Positions 12,027 through 23,754 of a stretch of 64,000 nucleotides of DNA are shown here, piece by piece. This stretch comes from Morchella semilibera (taxonomy: Eukaryota; Ascomycota; Pezizomycetes; Pezizales; Morchellaceae): the NCBI GenBank assembly GCA_009192285.1, contig WBVU01000005.1, positions 1,630,731-1,694,730 of the forward strand. Direction: 5' to 3'. The notes under the pieces are model-generated. The model was not told the origin of the DNA and searched no databases. It saw only the letters and a program-made list of their open reading frames with translations. Both the position numbers and the translations under genes were made by a program. Within the stretch, counting starts at the first letter, position 1, and every line of letters starts with the position of its first letter.

Positions 12027-12120
12027 CATGTACTCCGGGTGTAGGGGCAAGTCTATAGGCACCTACTACAACCACGACTGGCACTGGTCTACAGACTTAC
12101 CCCTACACCCGTAGTACATG
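12027..12120. repeat. Imperfect inverted repeat, 32-bp arms
   Basis: Arms 12027-12058 and 12089-12120 are reverse complements at 29 of 32 positions (core CGGGTGTAGGGG), with a 30-bp loop. It could be a tiny MITE or a transcribed hairpin about 125 bp upstream of the aminopeptidase P start. No clear target-site duplication. Confidence 0.75.
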
Positions 12121-12663
12121 TACATATTGTAGGGGCCCAATGAGTGCTTTTGAGACCACATGTAGGTACATGTACTTCATGTATAATACTACACACAGTT
12201 ATGACATAAATAGTTTTTTTTTTCCAGCTCCGATTCAAATGTTTATTCGATCTTGGAAAAAAGAATGGCATATTAATTCTCTTGTATGGGCTCCAGCTAA
12301 GTATGTCTTACACATGTCTGAGTGAAAAAGGATAATTAACCGCGTATGTATGTGTATGCGTGCGTGTTTCTGTTAAGTACATGTATGTCTATTCAGGCAA
12401 GTTCATGAAGATTAATCATGAATGATCACTCGTATAAATTTGTAGTGGTTTTCTGTGAAACTGTTCCGTGGGGGTGGCGCACAGATCACCGCACATATAG
12501 GCTAACCCAATTAAGACATAGCTGTGCAGTGTCACCTTTGATGAATGCCCCTCCAACAACAACAGCGCGGATGTGGCTCTTGATCCGCCATACTTTTGAC
12601 GATAATGAACTTCCGCTCTTTTCTCTGATCTTAGGTTTCCCATGACTATTTTACATTCAAGCT

Positions 12664-12671
12664 TGACGTCA
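12664..12671. promoter_or_regulatory. CRE-like palindrome TGACGTCA
   Basis: Perfect 8-bp CREB/ATF site inside the larger palindrome CTTGACGTCAAG (12662-12673), 23 bp upstream of the karyopherin ATG. Fungal bZIP factors of the Atf1 family bind this sequence. Function here is inferred; one copy by chance is possible. Confidence 0.4.
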
Positions 12672-12694
12672 AGATTTTATTCGAATTTTCTAAC

Positions 12695-15600
12695 ATGGAT
12701 CCCTACCCATTCCCAAACACGCTGGAGGAGGTTGTGGGTGTAAGGCTCTCCATAGTTTCCACCGTTTGTGCTGCGAGTCCGAATATCTCGATCGCTAATA
12801 TCCATTGTTATAGCTCGTCAAACGTCTTTACCAACCTGGCTCTCCACAAGAGCTCTCTCAAATCCAGGCAACTTTGCAAGTGGTCCAACGTTCTTCAGAG
12901 GGATGGAAACTGGCAGATTCACTCCTTGGTATTAATGACGAACTGCTTCAGTTCTTTGGGGCCCTCACATTCACAGTGAAGCTCAATTCCGATAGGTATG
13001 AACTGTCCCCTCAGGTTCGAGGAATATGCCCACTGATGTGATTGGATCTGTAGTGAGTCAGTCACTGAAGAGGACGTTCCAATTCTTCGGGATCGCCTCA
13101 TCGGCTGGCTAATCAATGTCGCCTCTACCAACTCCTCCCAAATGGTTATTAAAAAGCTTTGTTCAACCTCCGTTGTATTCTTCCTACGTTTCCCCGAAAG
13201 TTGGCAGAATCTCATTAGACACGTGGTCTGTTCACTGTGTTTGGGCCGCGTTGTACCGGTTGAAGAACTAGAAAACCTTCCTACTTCAGATCTATTATTA
13301 TGTAAAGCAGACAGCAGAAGTAAAATTACGGCCTTGTGGTTTTCAGCTATTCTTGTGGAAGAGGTGGGAAAGGTTGATGGAAAGAACGTCAAAAAGTGAG
13401 CTCGCAGGTCTGCTTGATGCACACAGTAAGCTCGGCTTGGTTGGATGGGAGCTAATCGAGACTTAAAGCCTCCGCTTTCATGACAGAATACATTCGAATG
13501 TGGACGAGGCTGTTATATTAATATGGGACTCTATAGCCGGAAGCTATGTTGACGGTAATCACACTACTCTGCAAAATGAGGAGTTTTAATTTTTTTTACT
13601 AATTTCCTTGCAGAGACCGGAAACAGATCTTCCGAGTATGATACTCGGCTTGTGAGGGAGGGTATAAAAACGTTTCAGGTGAATTCCCATTTCTGTTTCA
13701 CAGACTTCTTCTGAAACTAAACGTACTATAGTCATGGGTCTTCTACTCCCTACGTGCTATCCTCGATTCAACACACACATTTCCTGAATTAAAACGTCTA
13801 ACCACGCCCGTTCTCAACTGGATGGCTCATCCAGAAATGTTTGACGTGGCATGCGAGGTAACCACAGAAATTCTTACCCATTATTTTACATTCCTCACAC
13901 CTGGGGATGAGTCCTGCCTGGCAAGCATCATTGTATCTCCATGGGCCCTTGAGCGCTACGAATTACTCACATCCGGGGATGGAGACTCGGAAGAGTCGCT
14001 CCAATTTGCCCGCCTCATTTTATCATATTCAGAGGCAACCGTACTAAAGATTGCACGCAACTGGGATAAGCAACAAAGTCGGACATTAATGAAGATGCTT
14101 CATGGAATGTTGAAGGTCCCCGGATGGGCTATGGCGGAAGAAGAAATATCTGGAATAACATTTGAATTCTGGAGTAGCTTTGCCGAGTTTTTGCTAGACC
14201 CGGAGGGAATCGACGAAGATCAGCTTGGAATAGTGTTGATGGCCGGTAAAAAAGAGATTCTACAGGCTGTTGAAGAGTATTGGAGGAAGATCCGGATACC
14301 GGGCGGTCACCAGTCTCAGTCGTGGTTATCATGGACTAAGGATCAGAGGGACGGTTTTATGACTTTCCGGAAGGATGTGGGCGATTTGGTGGAGGTGGTG
14401 TACGGCGTCTTGGGGGCTGAACTATTCCGGCGGCTTGTCAACCAAGTCTTGGGCGCTTTGTTCCAAGCAGATGAAGGCAGCGACGTTGTTTGGGAGGATG
14501 TGGAGGCGAGTTTGTTTTGCCTAAACTCTCTAAGCGACTCATTGAGTGATGAGCCAGAAGAGGACGAATCTCTTGAGATATTATTTGGGGGGAAACTGTT
14601 TGTTATATTGGCGGATTTCGGAAGCCATATACCAATCAAGGCAAGGCAAACTGCTGTTAGTTTGATCGGTACGTTCCCTATCGTCCGCAATCCACTAATA
14701 ATAACTGACAGCCATTTCAAGGATCATACTCAGCCTTTTTCGAAAGACACTCGGATTTCCTACCGACAGTATTAAATTTCCTGTTTATATCTATCTCGAC
14801 GCCAACCTTGGCCAGGAGTGCATCAAAGTCTATATGCTCTCTGTGCGCATCATGCCGCGGTACTTTAACAGGCGAGCTTTCAACCTTTCTTTATCAATAC
14901 GAGGTTTTTTCTGCCACAAGTACCGCAGATGATATTGCGAAAGAGCGGGTACTTTGTGCTATTTCTTATGTCGTTCAAGCACTGGGATCAGATGAAGAGA
15001 AATTAGAACCTGTCAAGAGACTCCTAGGTTTTGTTGAGAAGGATGTACAGGAATGCTTGTCATTGGTAGCGCAACAGAACGAAGAAGCGAAAGAAGTGGC
15101 TTTATTGGCTCTACGGTGCTTGATTTCTATTGGAAGAGGTCTACAAGTCCCAGAAGATGTGCCAATTCTTCTACCTGGCGAAGGGCCACCTCAACCCCAA
15201 TCGTTCTGGGAGCGCGGTGATGGACTGGTTGTTCAAAGGCGACTTCTAGATATTGTCCGGACCCTCGTTATAAGTTTGCACGAAGATGGCGAAGTTGTTG
15301 ACGCCGCTTGTGCGGTCTTCCGAACAGGTTTCGCAGAAACCACCCCGGGTCCATTTGTCTTTGCACCACGCGTAGTCGCAGGGTTTCTACTTGAGAGAGC
15401 AAACAATGGTGTCCGAATTGAGTCTGTACTATCGACAGGATGTACTATGGTCAGCTCGCATTCAACGGATGGCAGTCCTGACATCTCAGTGGAGGTAGTA
15501 CAATTCATGGAATTCATTATGACCCTCGTGGAGAGAATGCAGGACCCACAGGCAGACCCAGAGGCATCTCAAAGTGTGGTGGAGTTCTTAAATAGAATGT

Positions 15601-16072
15601 TGTCTAGATATGTCAATATTCTTGTGCAATACCAACCCACGGAAAGGATGCAGATGTTGTTTGGATTTGTGTTGAATGCCTTGGCGGTCAGAGAACCATT
15701 AGTGAAGAAAGCCGCAGCTACTTTCTGGGCGACATTTGTTTCTTTATCAGATCAACCACCACCTGTCCAGGCCGCTATAGATGGCGTTGTGGCGATGTGT
15801 GGTACAGCTCTGGCTGAGAAACTTGTTTGGGTAGGTAACTCGTTGGAATGTTCTAGGATTCACTTTTCTGATCCGTATATGAAATTTAGGGCGTTGGAGG
15901 TGGAGCTGCGAGAAGTGAAGTTGATAGCCTTACAGAGCCTCTTAAGAGACTGGTGGCTAGGCAAGTGAAGGCCAAAACTTGGCTTTCTACTGCTCTGTCT
16001 AGAGATGGTTTCCCTAGCCCAAACTTGACGGACAAGAGTAAAACACGGTTTCTTAATAGTGTCATCAAGTAA
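12695..16072 (+). CDS. Importin-beta family karyopherin (Kap111/Kap122/importin-13 type)
   Basis: Nuclear transport receptor built of HEAT repeats; carries cargo through nuclear pores in a Ran-dependent way. Exons: 12695-12733, 12814-12995, 13054-13395, 13469-13554, 13614-13678, 13732-14668, 14722-15830, 15890-16072, total 981 codons. The N-terminal importin-beta segment is visible (LVKRLYQPGSPQELSQIQ, SSEGWKLADSLL, FFGALTFTVKLN). An exportin-1-like segment follows (NLIRHVVCSLC). Next comes the hallmark VWEDVEASLFCLNSLSDSL, which parallels the WRxxEAxLFxLxSI motif of transportin-3/importin-13, and then PTLARSASKSICSLC. Exon 6 to 7 uses the AG after TTCAAG, not the nearer CAG, to keep the frame. 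No breaks. Assignment to Kap111 rather than Kap122 or Mtr10 is by resemblance only. Confidence 0.88.
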
Positions 16073-17147
16073 GCCTAAGCCTTTATCAAGCATCTCCCGA
16101 GATTCTAACATAAGGCCGGTTAGTTTAAGAGGAAAGCGAGGCACGAACCAAATCGTTAAAGAGTTTTGGCTGAGTGCAAGGGGCAGTGAGTTTGATTGTA
16201 AAGAATTCTCCTTCCTCCGTTTTCTTCACTATACAGACCTTTACTTACCTTATCTTGCTTGGCATATTTTAGACGCTTCATAGACACAATTTCATCCTGT
16301 TTATCACTACAGGATCTTATTGTGTTTGGTAATGTGAAGGCATCACCTTTGAATTCTTAGGGGTTCCTTTCCTTTTCTTTTTCTGGGCTGGGGATATCGT
16401 GTCTTGTCATCTTCTCCAATTTTATAGTATTCTTGCTTCTTTCACCCAATTACCCTTACCCTTTTATGCCTCTTCCATCTTGGGACGGGCAATTTTCATG
16501 TACAGTACATCGTAAGATGCAGTTTAAAGAGTTTGAGACGGAGCAAATATTGGGCCAATTATGAGGATACGTACATACATGTACTTGAGGTATGTTGAGA
16601 TTAGAAGGCTTTAGGCCTAGTGGATTTCATCGGCAGAATAGCTTTGGGATAATCGCCTGACTGTTCATTGATTACGGTAGCACTTTTGCACATGTTTAAC
16701 AGATTGATCATAATATTTTGCAGTTGGGATTAGTTCTAGTAGAATCCATCCAGGGATTGCGGTCGTTTAGTCTCGGTACTGGCGCTATCTGCCATTGAGG
16801 TTGGGGTAAAGCACCGCATATGCTACCGAACTGATGGAGGCAATATAAAATACATTGGAAACCAGTTTGTTTGCTTCTAGGAACCATTCATTCATCGATT
16901 CTCACTCGTCAGTACTTGTAAGTAGTATGGTGATCTAGTATAATACACAAGTTAGCCTCAATAAGCTCAAGTTGACTCGGCTCTTGGAGGCCCGAGGTTC
17001 TCAATGTTCCAGCCTTGGATGAAGGTTCGCCGCATGGGCTAGAATATTTAATATACGTACTATAGTAACTGACCTGCTTAGGCTCCGGCATCTATCTACA
17101 TGTACGTAGCAGCCACATCACCCCCCCCCCCCCCAGATAGCCCACCA
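16073..17147. other. Convergent intergenic region karyopherin-exonuclease
   Basis: 3' flanks of two convergent genes. Holds TACATGTA at 16576 and 17097 and a C homopolymer of about 14 at 17121-17134, next to the exonuclease stop. No gene seen. Confidence 0.7.
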
Positions 17148-18870
17148 CTACCACCATGTATATGAGTTTTGCACACTCTGCGTGTTGCGAAGGTACGAGA
17201 TATCTTGATCCATAGACTCGAATTCTTCTGGCCCCGAAGGACTCTGAGGTGACTCGAAAGCACCCTCCAACCGCTTCTGTTCCCCCTTTAGACGCTGCCT
17301 CTCCTCTCTCAGGACACCACTAGCTTCCCGCTCCTTACGTCGTATCTCCTCCTCTTTTTGAAAAATTACTGCTCGCTCTGCCACAAGGTCCTCGTTTTGA
17401 GTACACCATATTACCAGTTCACGAGACGCGAGTGCGTCCTCCACGCAATCATGACCCGACTTCGAATCTTGAACAACCTGTCCCAAAAGCCCCTTCATGA
17501 GAGTCTTCAAGCCATTTCCCGAGGCATTAATTTTGGGGATACATAGAAGAGAATCGACGATCAATGGGTGGGCGAGCTGCAGTTCCCGCAAGTCGCAATG
17601 AAGGGAATGTCCAATGAGTATCGTTGAGCTATCAATCCACTTCCAAAGTTCCCTTCTAGCACCTTCAACGCCATCCAAGTACTCGCCGGTGGCTATAGCT
17701 TTCTCCATCATCTCACGGGTAACCCCACTATACTGGGTATTGTAGCTTCGCAACTTAACTTTCGGACGGACGAGCATGTCGATCAAGAGTTCTCCAGTAA
17801 AATAATCAACTACGCAAAGTTGGATGAGCTCGCTGGTGTTTGTGAAGGAAGTGCCCATCTCGCAGTCCAGAGCTACTGCCTTCCGTTTCTGTATCCCCCG
17901 CGAGGGGAGGGGCGTCTTTACGATTCTTAATTTTTCGGCGATTGTATCGAAACTTTCGTAAATGTGCTGGCCGTTGACGACACATTTTCCGCAATCAGGG
18001 CCTTCGACTTGATCGCAACAAGGGTAGTATGTTTCTCTGGCCCCTGTGGTTCTGTTAAACTGTGTCCATTAGTATTACTTGCTTTTCTTTCGAGTTTGAG
18101 TTGCACCTACACTCCTTTTCGGCTTCTTAGCATGAAATCGGCAAGTAATGCTTGATCTAGCCTTGAGCCTAAGACATTTTTCTGGGAAGCGAATGATTAG
18201 ATTCTCATCTCTTTAAAAACAATGACAATCAATACCCACCATGGCAGTTAATACATTTTCTCTGATCCATGATATCCTCCTCGGTAAGTGGCTCCAGTTT
18301 ATAGCCAGCTTTTTCTAGCAACTCTGCACCGTGGGCCATTGATCGTAGCTTTTCGATAGCCTCTGGCGTCTCTTGTATGATCGACCACTTGTTCTTATTA
18401 TGGCGAGCAGTATTCAACTCGAGTTTTTCTGAGGCGGCCCTGAGATGCGTATTCAAAGCTTCTGACGTCTCGAATTTGCGGCCGCATGGTGGATAACAGA
18501 CCGTACATGAGAACCTATGTCCCGTATGAATGGATCCATGCTGTGTGAGATACCCTATAGTGCAGGTATCTCCCGCGCTGGTAGCACGGGGGGCCGGGTG
18601 GCAGGCAGCTGTATGTTGCTCCAGGTCGTGCTTAGTCCTGAATTTTTTATTCTTGCAGTGTCCACAGGTATGTAGACCACCTATCTGCCCTCTTTCAATT
18701 CCAGGAGCGTTACTGTGGCCCTTGGGGATGCCCCCGCTGGTAGGTTTCTGGCTGTGTACTTGACGTGGACTTGACTTGGCTTTGAGAGAGTGATTTAAGC
18801 TGTACATCATGTGTGAATTCAGCGCGGCTTCGTTAACAAAATCTCGCTCGCAAAGGACGCAGCGGGACAT
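17148..18870 (-). CDS. C2H2 zinc-finger DEDDh RNA exonuclease (REX/REXO1-like)
   Basis: 3'-5' exonuclease of the RNase T/REX superfamily, expected to trim structured RNAs. Exons: 18240-18870, 18111-18181, 17148-18059, total 538 codons. The N-terminus has C2H2-like fingers (CVLCERDFVNEAALNSHM; CGHCKNKKFRTKHDLEQHTAACH; CTVCYPPCGRKF...H). A Cys-rich linker of the REX type follows (CINCH, TCRFHAKKPKR, CCDQVEGPDCGKC). The nuclease core retains all DEDDh residues: Asp/Glu in ALDCEMG, Asp in GHSLHCDLREL, and His/Asp in HDCVEDALASRELV. The C-terminal tail is a charged coiled coil (about residues 465-510). The start codon directly follows a CA-repeat leader. Family is secure; the orthologue among Rex1, Rex3 and Rex4 is not decided. 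Confidence 0.88.
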
Positions 18871-18871
18871 G

Positions 18872-18922
18872 TTGTGTGTGTGTGTGTGTGTGTGGTGTGT
18901 GTGCGTGTGTTTGTGTATATGT
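18872..18922. repeat. (GT)n microsatellite adjacent to a start codon
   Basis: GT-rich run with interruptions. On the coding strand it is a CA repeat lying immediately 5' of the exonuclease ATG, so it would form most of the proximal 5' UTR. Confidence 0.9.
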
Positions 18923-19783
18923 GTACGTTAAGTTGTACGCTGTCTAAAAAGCGGGGAGAGGAGGCTAGAGGAGGCACAAATACATAGAGGCAAGGGTGCA
19001 GGAACGACTGGAAAACTGAGTAGAAGGCTATGGCGCGGTACATGTATGGCACCAATAATGCAGTGAAATAGTTCCAAAACTTGAGCTAGTCTGAACATAT
19101 ATGGAGAAGTGACATGCCCAAAAATACCCTGGAGATTGTGGTGGCCAAAGTACCCATCTAAAGATACTGTACTCATAATGCGCATATTAATATAAGACGA
19201 GTTATGCACTTAAATTACATGTAGTTATGGGCACATAATGAACAGGCTTCTATAGAGACCCCTATATTTACTACATGTTAGTACTTTCATTGCTTACCCC
19301 TTGAACACATAAGAGTATGGGGGGGGGTGTTTAATTAAAAATTCCTAAGACTAAAGGCCCATAGAAATATAATAGTGAAACCTTGTACACTACTCGGACA
19401 GATAGCCTCTTAACCGTAGGAGGAAAAGGAAGCGTTTCTTACCACACATCTTCATGATCATGGATCATGATCGGGATCAAAGGATGTCTACTTATAAGCT
19501 CTCTAAGTAACCAACCAAGCTGTACTAGCTGGATCTCCCTATAAAGATCCACTTGAGATTATGATACTACAAGTAGTTTCACATAGTCATAACAACCCAA
19601 GAATAACCGGAGCTAAAGGCACGACGACCAAGGATCTCAGGTTTGAGAACTGTTATAAGCCAACCCGTGAGGACTTACGACCGGCTCAAACATACATGTA
19701 TGGTGTCATTAATAATAATCATATAGTGGATATAAGTTGTGAAAAACCTTTTGGGGAAAACCAAAATATGATATACCGCAAAA

Positions 19784-19899
19784 ACTCGAAAAATTGGCTA
19801 TCTCCAGCCAGGATCATCTCCTTCATGATTGGTTAAAGGGCGTAGATCAGGTCTGCTTATAGTAATTTTGATCTTGTATGCATAGCCAATTTTTCGAGT
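19784..19899. repeat. 116-bp unit with perfect 18-bp terminal inverted repeats
   Basis: Arms 19784-19801 and 19882-19899 are exact reverse complements (ACTCGAAAAATTGGCTAT). This could be a small MITE or solo hairpin. No target-site duplication is evident outside the arms. Confidence 0.6.
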
Positions 19900-21327
19900 A
19901 ATGGCGCCAGTACATGTATACATGTATGTATGTACACTACTAATTCTTCTACCCCAGTTCTTTTACCCAAACCACCAGGTAAATTCTCAATTGTTTCGAT
20001 TTCTCTTTCTATCACATCTAAAAAGAAAACTACCGCTTTGAAAGTAAAATAAACTTGTATGGGTGTGGCACTAAAATGTTATTATAATGAAGTTGCTTCA
20101 AAATCCATCACTCGATTGCCAAGACACTGCTTTCCGAGGCTGAAATTTGGGTGGTTTCCACTTTCCCTAGACAATCTACATGTAAGTACTAGTACATGTA
20201 TGTACTTCCCTCAAATGTGGGTGATGCAATTTGGCTAAGCAATTTAAACAGTTGGTATTTTGGCATAAACCCGGCTAACGATCGATCATACTTGCTGCAG
20301 GTCGTTCAAAATTCTTGTCAATGACTAAGCATTCTCTAGATTAATACCCCAGGGCAATCAGAATACATGGCTTGCGTCAGGACAGTATCGAGGATCATAT
20401 AATGTTCTGGTTTTAACCCAGCTATCAGAATGCCTCAGCTATATCGACAACTACTCTCTTCTAGTGGCCCCACCCAAATAAGTCTTGATTAGGTCTAGCG
20501 TACTGCTGTTGGTGCCCAGCCCAACACGTCCTGCGGGAGCGGCCCGATCCGCATTAAAAAAAAAACGTGGTGCCTTGCCTACGCAGAAGCAACTCCCAAG
20601 TATATGTACGCCCCCCCCCCCCCGGGGCCTCGGACGATATCACAGCCCATATCTTTATGGGGTAGATTAAAGAAAGCAAGGGCTACAAGGAAAACAAAGA
20701 GAGGGGGGAGGACAGGTTGATTGGTGAAGCTTTCTACCTCCAGATCCCCCTCTTCATCTACAAAATGGAGTGACGGAAGAGGAAAGCGATAGAGACCTTT
20801 TGACTCCATCCACTCTCCTAGTGTTCTACACAGCTACTCTCCTAACCCCCCCCCCCCCTTTCGGTCTCTTAAGGGGCAAAGTAGTTAGAGAGATAGAAGG
20901 GGACTTTTAGATTTTTTCCCATTCGCGGCTTCCTACATAAGCAGTGACCTCCCCTTTTCTCAAGTACGTACAGCTACCCGCTGATAGAGATCTTCTCACC
21001 CCAACCCAACCCAATGCAATTGCACATATGTGCCGTTGCTCCCTCTCTGTTGAAGCGGCTGGTGATTCTCTTGTGTGGCTACTTTGCTCAAGTTCTATCA
21101 AGAGGATAACGTATAACCGATATAGTCTTGTGGGGATCTTACATGTCTACGCCGAACACATTAAGTACATGTAGGTATATGGCCACACTGCATAATCTAG
21201 AGTCTTGGGTGACCTAGTCTCGGGACACCTATTAGTAGAAAGCCGCTCAATAACCCTTTTATCATTGGCGTCTCCTGTCACTAAAGATACTAAGCTCGAG
21301 CCTTCACGTATGAGGAGTTGTTCTGAG

Positions 21328-21922
21328 CGAGTGATATTTCATGAGTTAGTACATTACATGGTTGTGCCAACTTCGACTACAGCGACTGCGAAGACAGTGA
21401 CACCAGAACAGATAGCTACCCTGAAAACGGGGATACATGTAGTCATCACCCCGAAAATACATGTATTATTGCTCTTTACGCTAGAGACCACCCTATTGCC
21501 CACCTTACCGATCCCCCCACCAAAGTCAACCCCGAAAATCATCCGGACCATACTCCCCTGGCGAGCAGCGATAGCCCGGTCTCCCTCTCCCCCAGTTCGT
21601 ATCATATCTGCCTTGACTGTATCTATACTTTCAAACCTTTTCGCCTCAAAATCGGCCTAAATGCATCAGCGGGTTGGAGCCCTACTATTAGGCCTAACTC
21701 AAATTTTTGAATGGTAGTTCGAGGCCCTACAGCCATGTGCCATTTTTGAACCCTAAAGCATCTCTAATTTCGGGCCCAGATCGGAGAAATTTCAAGTTGG
21801 CGTCTGCCAAAAACCTCTATTGGGCAATATATTCCTACGTCTTCATGCTTTGAGTACCATATCAAAGTGCGCATGCTTGTAAAAGTATGACGAAGCTATA
21901 ATATATTACTAGATATCACTCG
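21328..21922. repeat. Possible degenerate element bounded by inverted CGAGTGATAT motifs
   Basis: Exact 10-bp inverted ends CGAGTGATAT (21328-21337) and ATATCACTCG (21913-21922) enclose 595 bp. The motif also occurs elsewhere in the window, which fits transposon termini, but there is no flanking duplication and no coding capacity. Weak call. Confidence 0.25.
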
Positions 21923-22080
21923 GGATGCAATAAATCTTTACCCAGCACTTATATATTTACATAGAACTAGGTTTATCCTCCATGTGTGTGTGTGCTTTGC
22001 TAGCCGTCATAACACCAAGGTGGTTCCAAGATCCACTAGAGCATGTACCCTTAATAAGCAACAGAGCCTACAAATACCAG

Positions 22081-22186
22081 GACAACGTGGTGGAGTGGTT
22101 AACACGTTCGCCTGCTATTGCCAGTATATACTGGTACAGTTGAGCGGATGCCTTTGGGCGCGCAAGTTCGAATCTTGTCGTTGTCG
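22081..22186 (+). tRNA. tRNA-Ser(GCT), with 25-nt intron
   Basis: Class II tRNA. Acceptor GACAACG (22081-22087) pairs fully with CGTTGTC (22179-22185); discriminator is G. D arm GTG/CAC. Anticodon stem TTCGC (22107-22111) pairs with GCGGA (22144-22148) with one G-U pair. Anticodon GCT is at 22114-22116. An intron, 22118-22142, sits at the canonical place one base 3' of the anticodon. A long variable arm (GCCTTTGGGC region) is present, and the T arm has GTTCGAATC with stem GCAAG/CTTGT. Reads AGC/AGT serine codons. Confidence 0.92.
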
Positions 22187-22634
22187 GTGTCATGTTCAAT
22201 TAGTTCAGGTAAGATGGTACTTATCATATCTTCATAGTCACCTCTATCAGATTTTTTTTTAAATCATACACATCCTGTTATCACTAGCACTGTGCACTGA
22301 ACTATAAAACAAAACTAGCACTTAGACAGGAGATATTTAAGCCGGGTTTGATAGTTAGCCAAATGTTCTCAATAAGTAAATGTGTAAGACAGAAGTACAT
22401 TGCTACTCGGTGCTCCCCATCGAAGTACACCAACTTGCACCCAATTCGCCTTTTATATCATTTATTTGACTAATAGATTACTAACTAGCCCGAGGAAATA
22501 CAGGGGAAAGAATTTTACAAAGAAAAAGAGAATGTCTGTGGCAAAAAAAAAATAGTATTAGTTACACTAGTTATTTATTTGAAGGGGGGAGGGGGGGGGG
22601 GGGGAAGAAGGGATCCACAAACATCTTGAACCCT
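22187..22634. other. Intergenic tRNA-eIF6
   Basis: tRNA 3' flank (no nearby long T run) and eIF6 3' flank with a G-rich tract at about 22585-22603. No gene seen. Confidence 0.6.
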
Positions 22635-23754
22635 TTAATAAAATGTCTCCACCATAGTATCCCTCAGTGACCCTTGGACATTTCCAGGCCCCATACCCTC
22701 TCCGAGCTTGAAGACACTCTCCACGACTGACAGCTCCGTCGCGGTAGTGTCGAGCCCAGTAACAGCCATCCAGTCGTTAACAACCATTCCCGCACCGACG
22801 ACGGGCGAACCACGATTGACACTACCAGCCACTAAGGGAACCTGAAGAAGCGATGAAAGCTCGTCTTGGTCTTCTATCGAGGTTTTAGGGTGGACAATAC
22901 CGCCTTGGTTGGAGAGGGAGCAGTAGGAACCGACAAGGACGTTCTCTAGAATCCAGTATGAGCAACCAAACCAAGAGAATGGGCGGTTTTAGAGCTTAAG
23001 GTTGGGCATACCGGAGATAGTCTGTCTAAAGACTTCGACCCCCAAGACATCCGCAATGATCTCCTCTGTCTCGCGCTCAATGTCGGGGTGGACCAAAGCG
23101 ACATGGTCATTACAGCAGATAACGTTTCCAAGCGCTGATAGCCGCTCCTCAATACGCTGAATTTTCACTGTCTCGGGGATTGAGTTCCTGAGGTGTTGTA
23201 GCTCCTGGTCTGTTGTTGAAGTAGGAACTAAGAGACCTTTCCGGTTTCTAGAAGGTTATACATTAGCACATCCTTCACATTTACGGAGTTTTGAAGGTAG
23301 CATAAGGGTTTTCAGAGTTGCATACCCAGCGGTCAACCTCCCAACAATTCTGGTTCCGGCAATGGTGGTATGACATATGGGGATGATATCCGCCAATTCA
23401 GCCTCGAAAACACTAAATGAACCTCAGGTCAGTTCTATATCCCCCATAACCTCGTTCTACTAGCCCATACACCTTCGGAAATAAAAATAAGCACTAACCT
23501 GTAAAAGTTCATCGATCCTCCTGTAGCGACGAGCGCATACGAATTTGTAAGGGTCGCAAAAACACCGACTCTGTAATTACCCGTGAGCTAAAACCATTAT
23601 AGTATCAAGTACACGATGCCAGCAGAAAACAGCCATACTCATTTGAATTCTCGAACTAAACAAAATAAAAACACCCCAATCAGCAAACTTTGCTCATCAA
23701 ACCTAAACCAAGAAGTAACGAGAGGAATTCTCTAACCTGGGCTCTTAGGGCCAT
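22635..23754 (-). CDS. TIF6: Translation initiation factor eIF6 / 60S anti-association factor
   Basis: Binds the pre-60S subunit, prevents premature joining to 40S and is needed for 60S biogenesis and export. Exons: 23737-23754, 23639-23655, 23499-23570, 23326-23412, 23012-23247, 22635-22945. Total 247 codons, matching the 245-residue family size. Start MALRAQFENSNEVGVF and the repeats of the pentein fold are clear ([78 protein letters not shown]). Exons 1 and 2 are only 18 and 17 nt. No breaks. Confidence 0.95.

Larger units (their letters stand above)
11904..12694. other. Divergent intergenic region, aminopeptidase P / karyopherin
   Basis: Shared upstream region of two divergent genes. Contains a 94-bp hairpin-forming inverted repeat (12027-12120), three TACATGTA palindromes (12115, 12167, 12378) and a CRE-type palindrome (12664). 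No gene recognised. Confidence 0.7.
18923..22080. other. Gene-poor block
   Basis: About 3.2 kb without a supportable protein gene. Contains ten or more TACATGTA palindromes (19039 to 21461), an 18-bp perfect inverted repeat (19784-19899), C homopolymers at 20611 and 20846, and a pair of inverted CGAGTGATAT motifs (21328, 21922). The longest open frame (21205-21660, +) is Thr/Pro/Ser-rich and matches no family I know. Confidence 0.65.

Noticed and set aside
21205-21660. 151-codon forward open frame in the gene-poor block
   Set aside because: Thr/Pro/Ser-rich, no domain, overlapped by an antisense frame, and interrupted by several TACATGTA copies.
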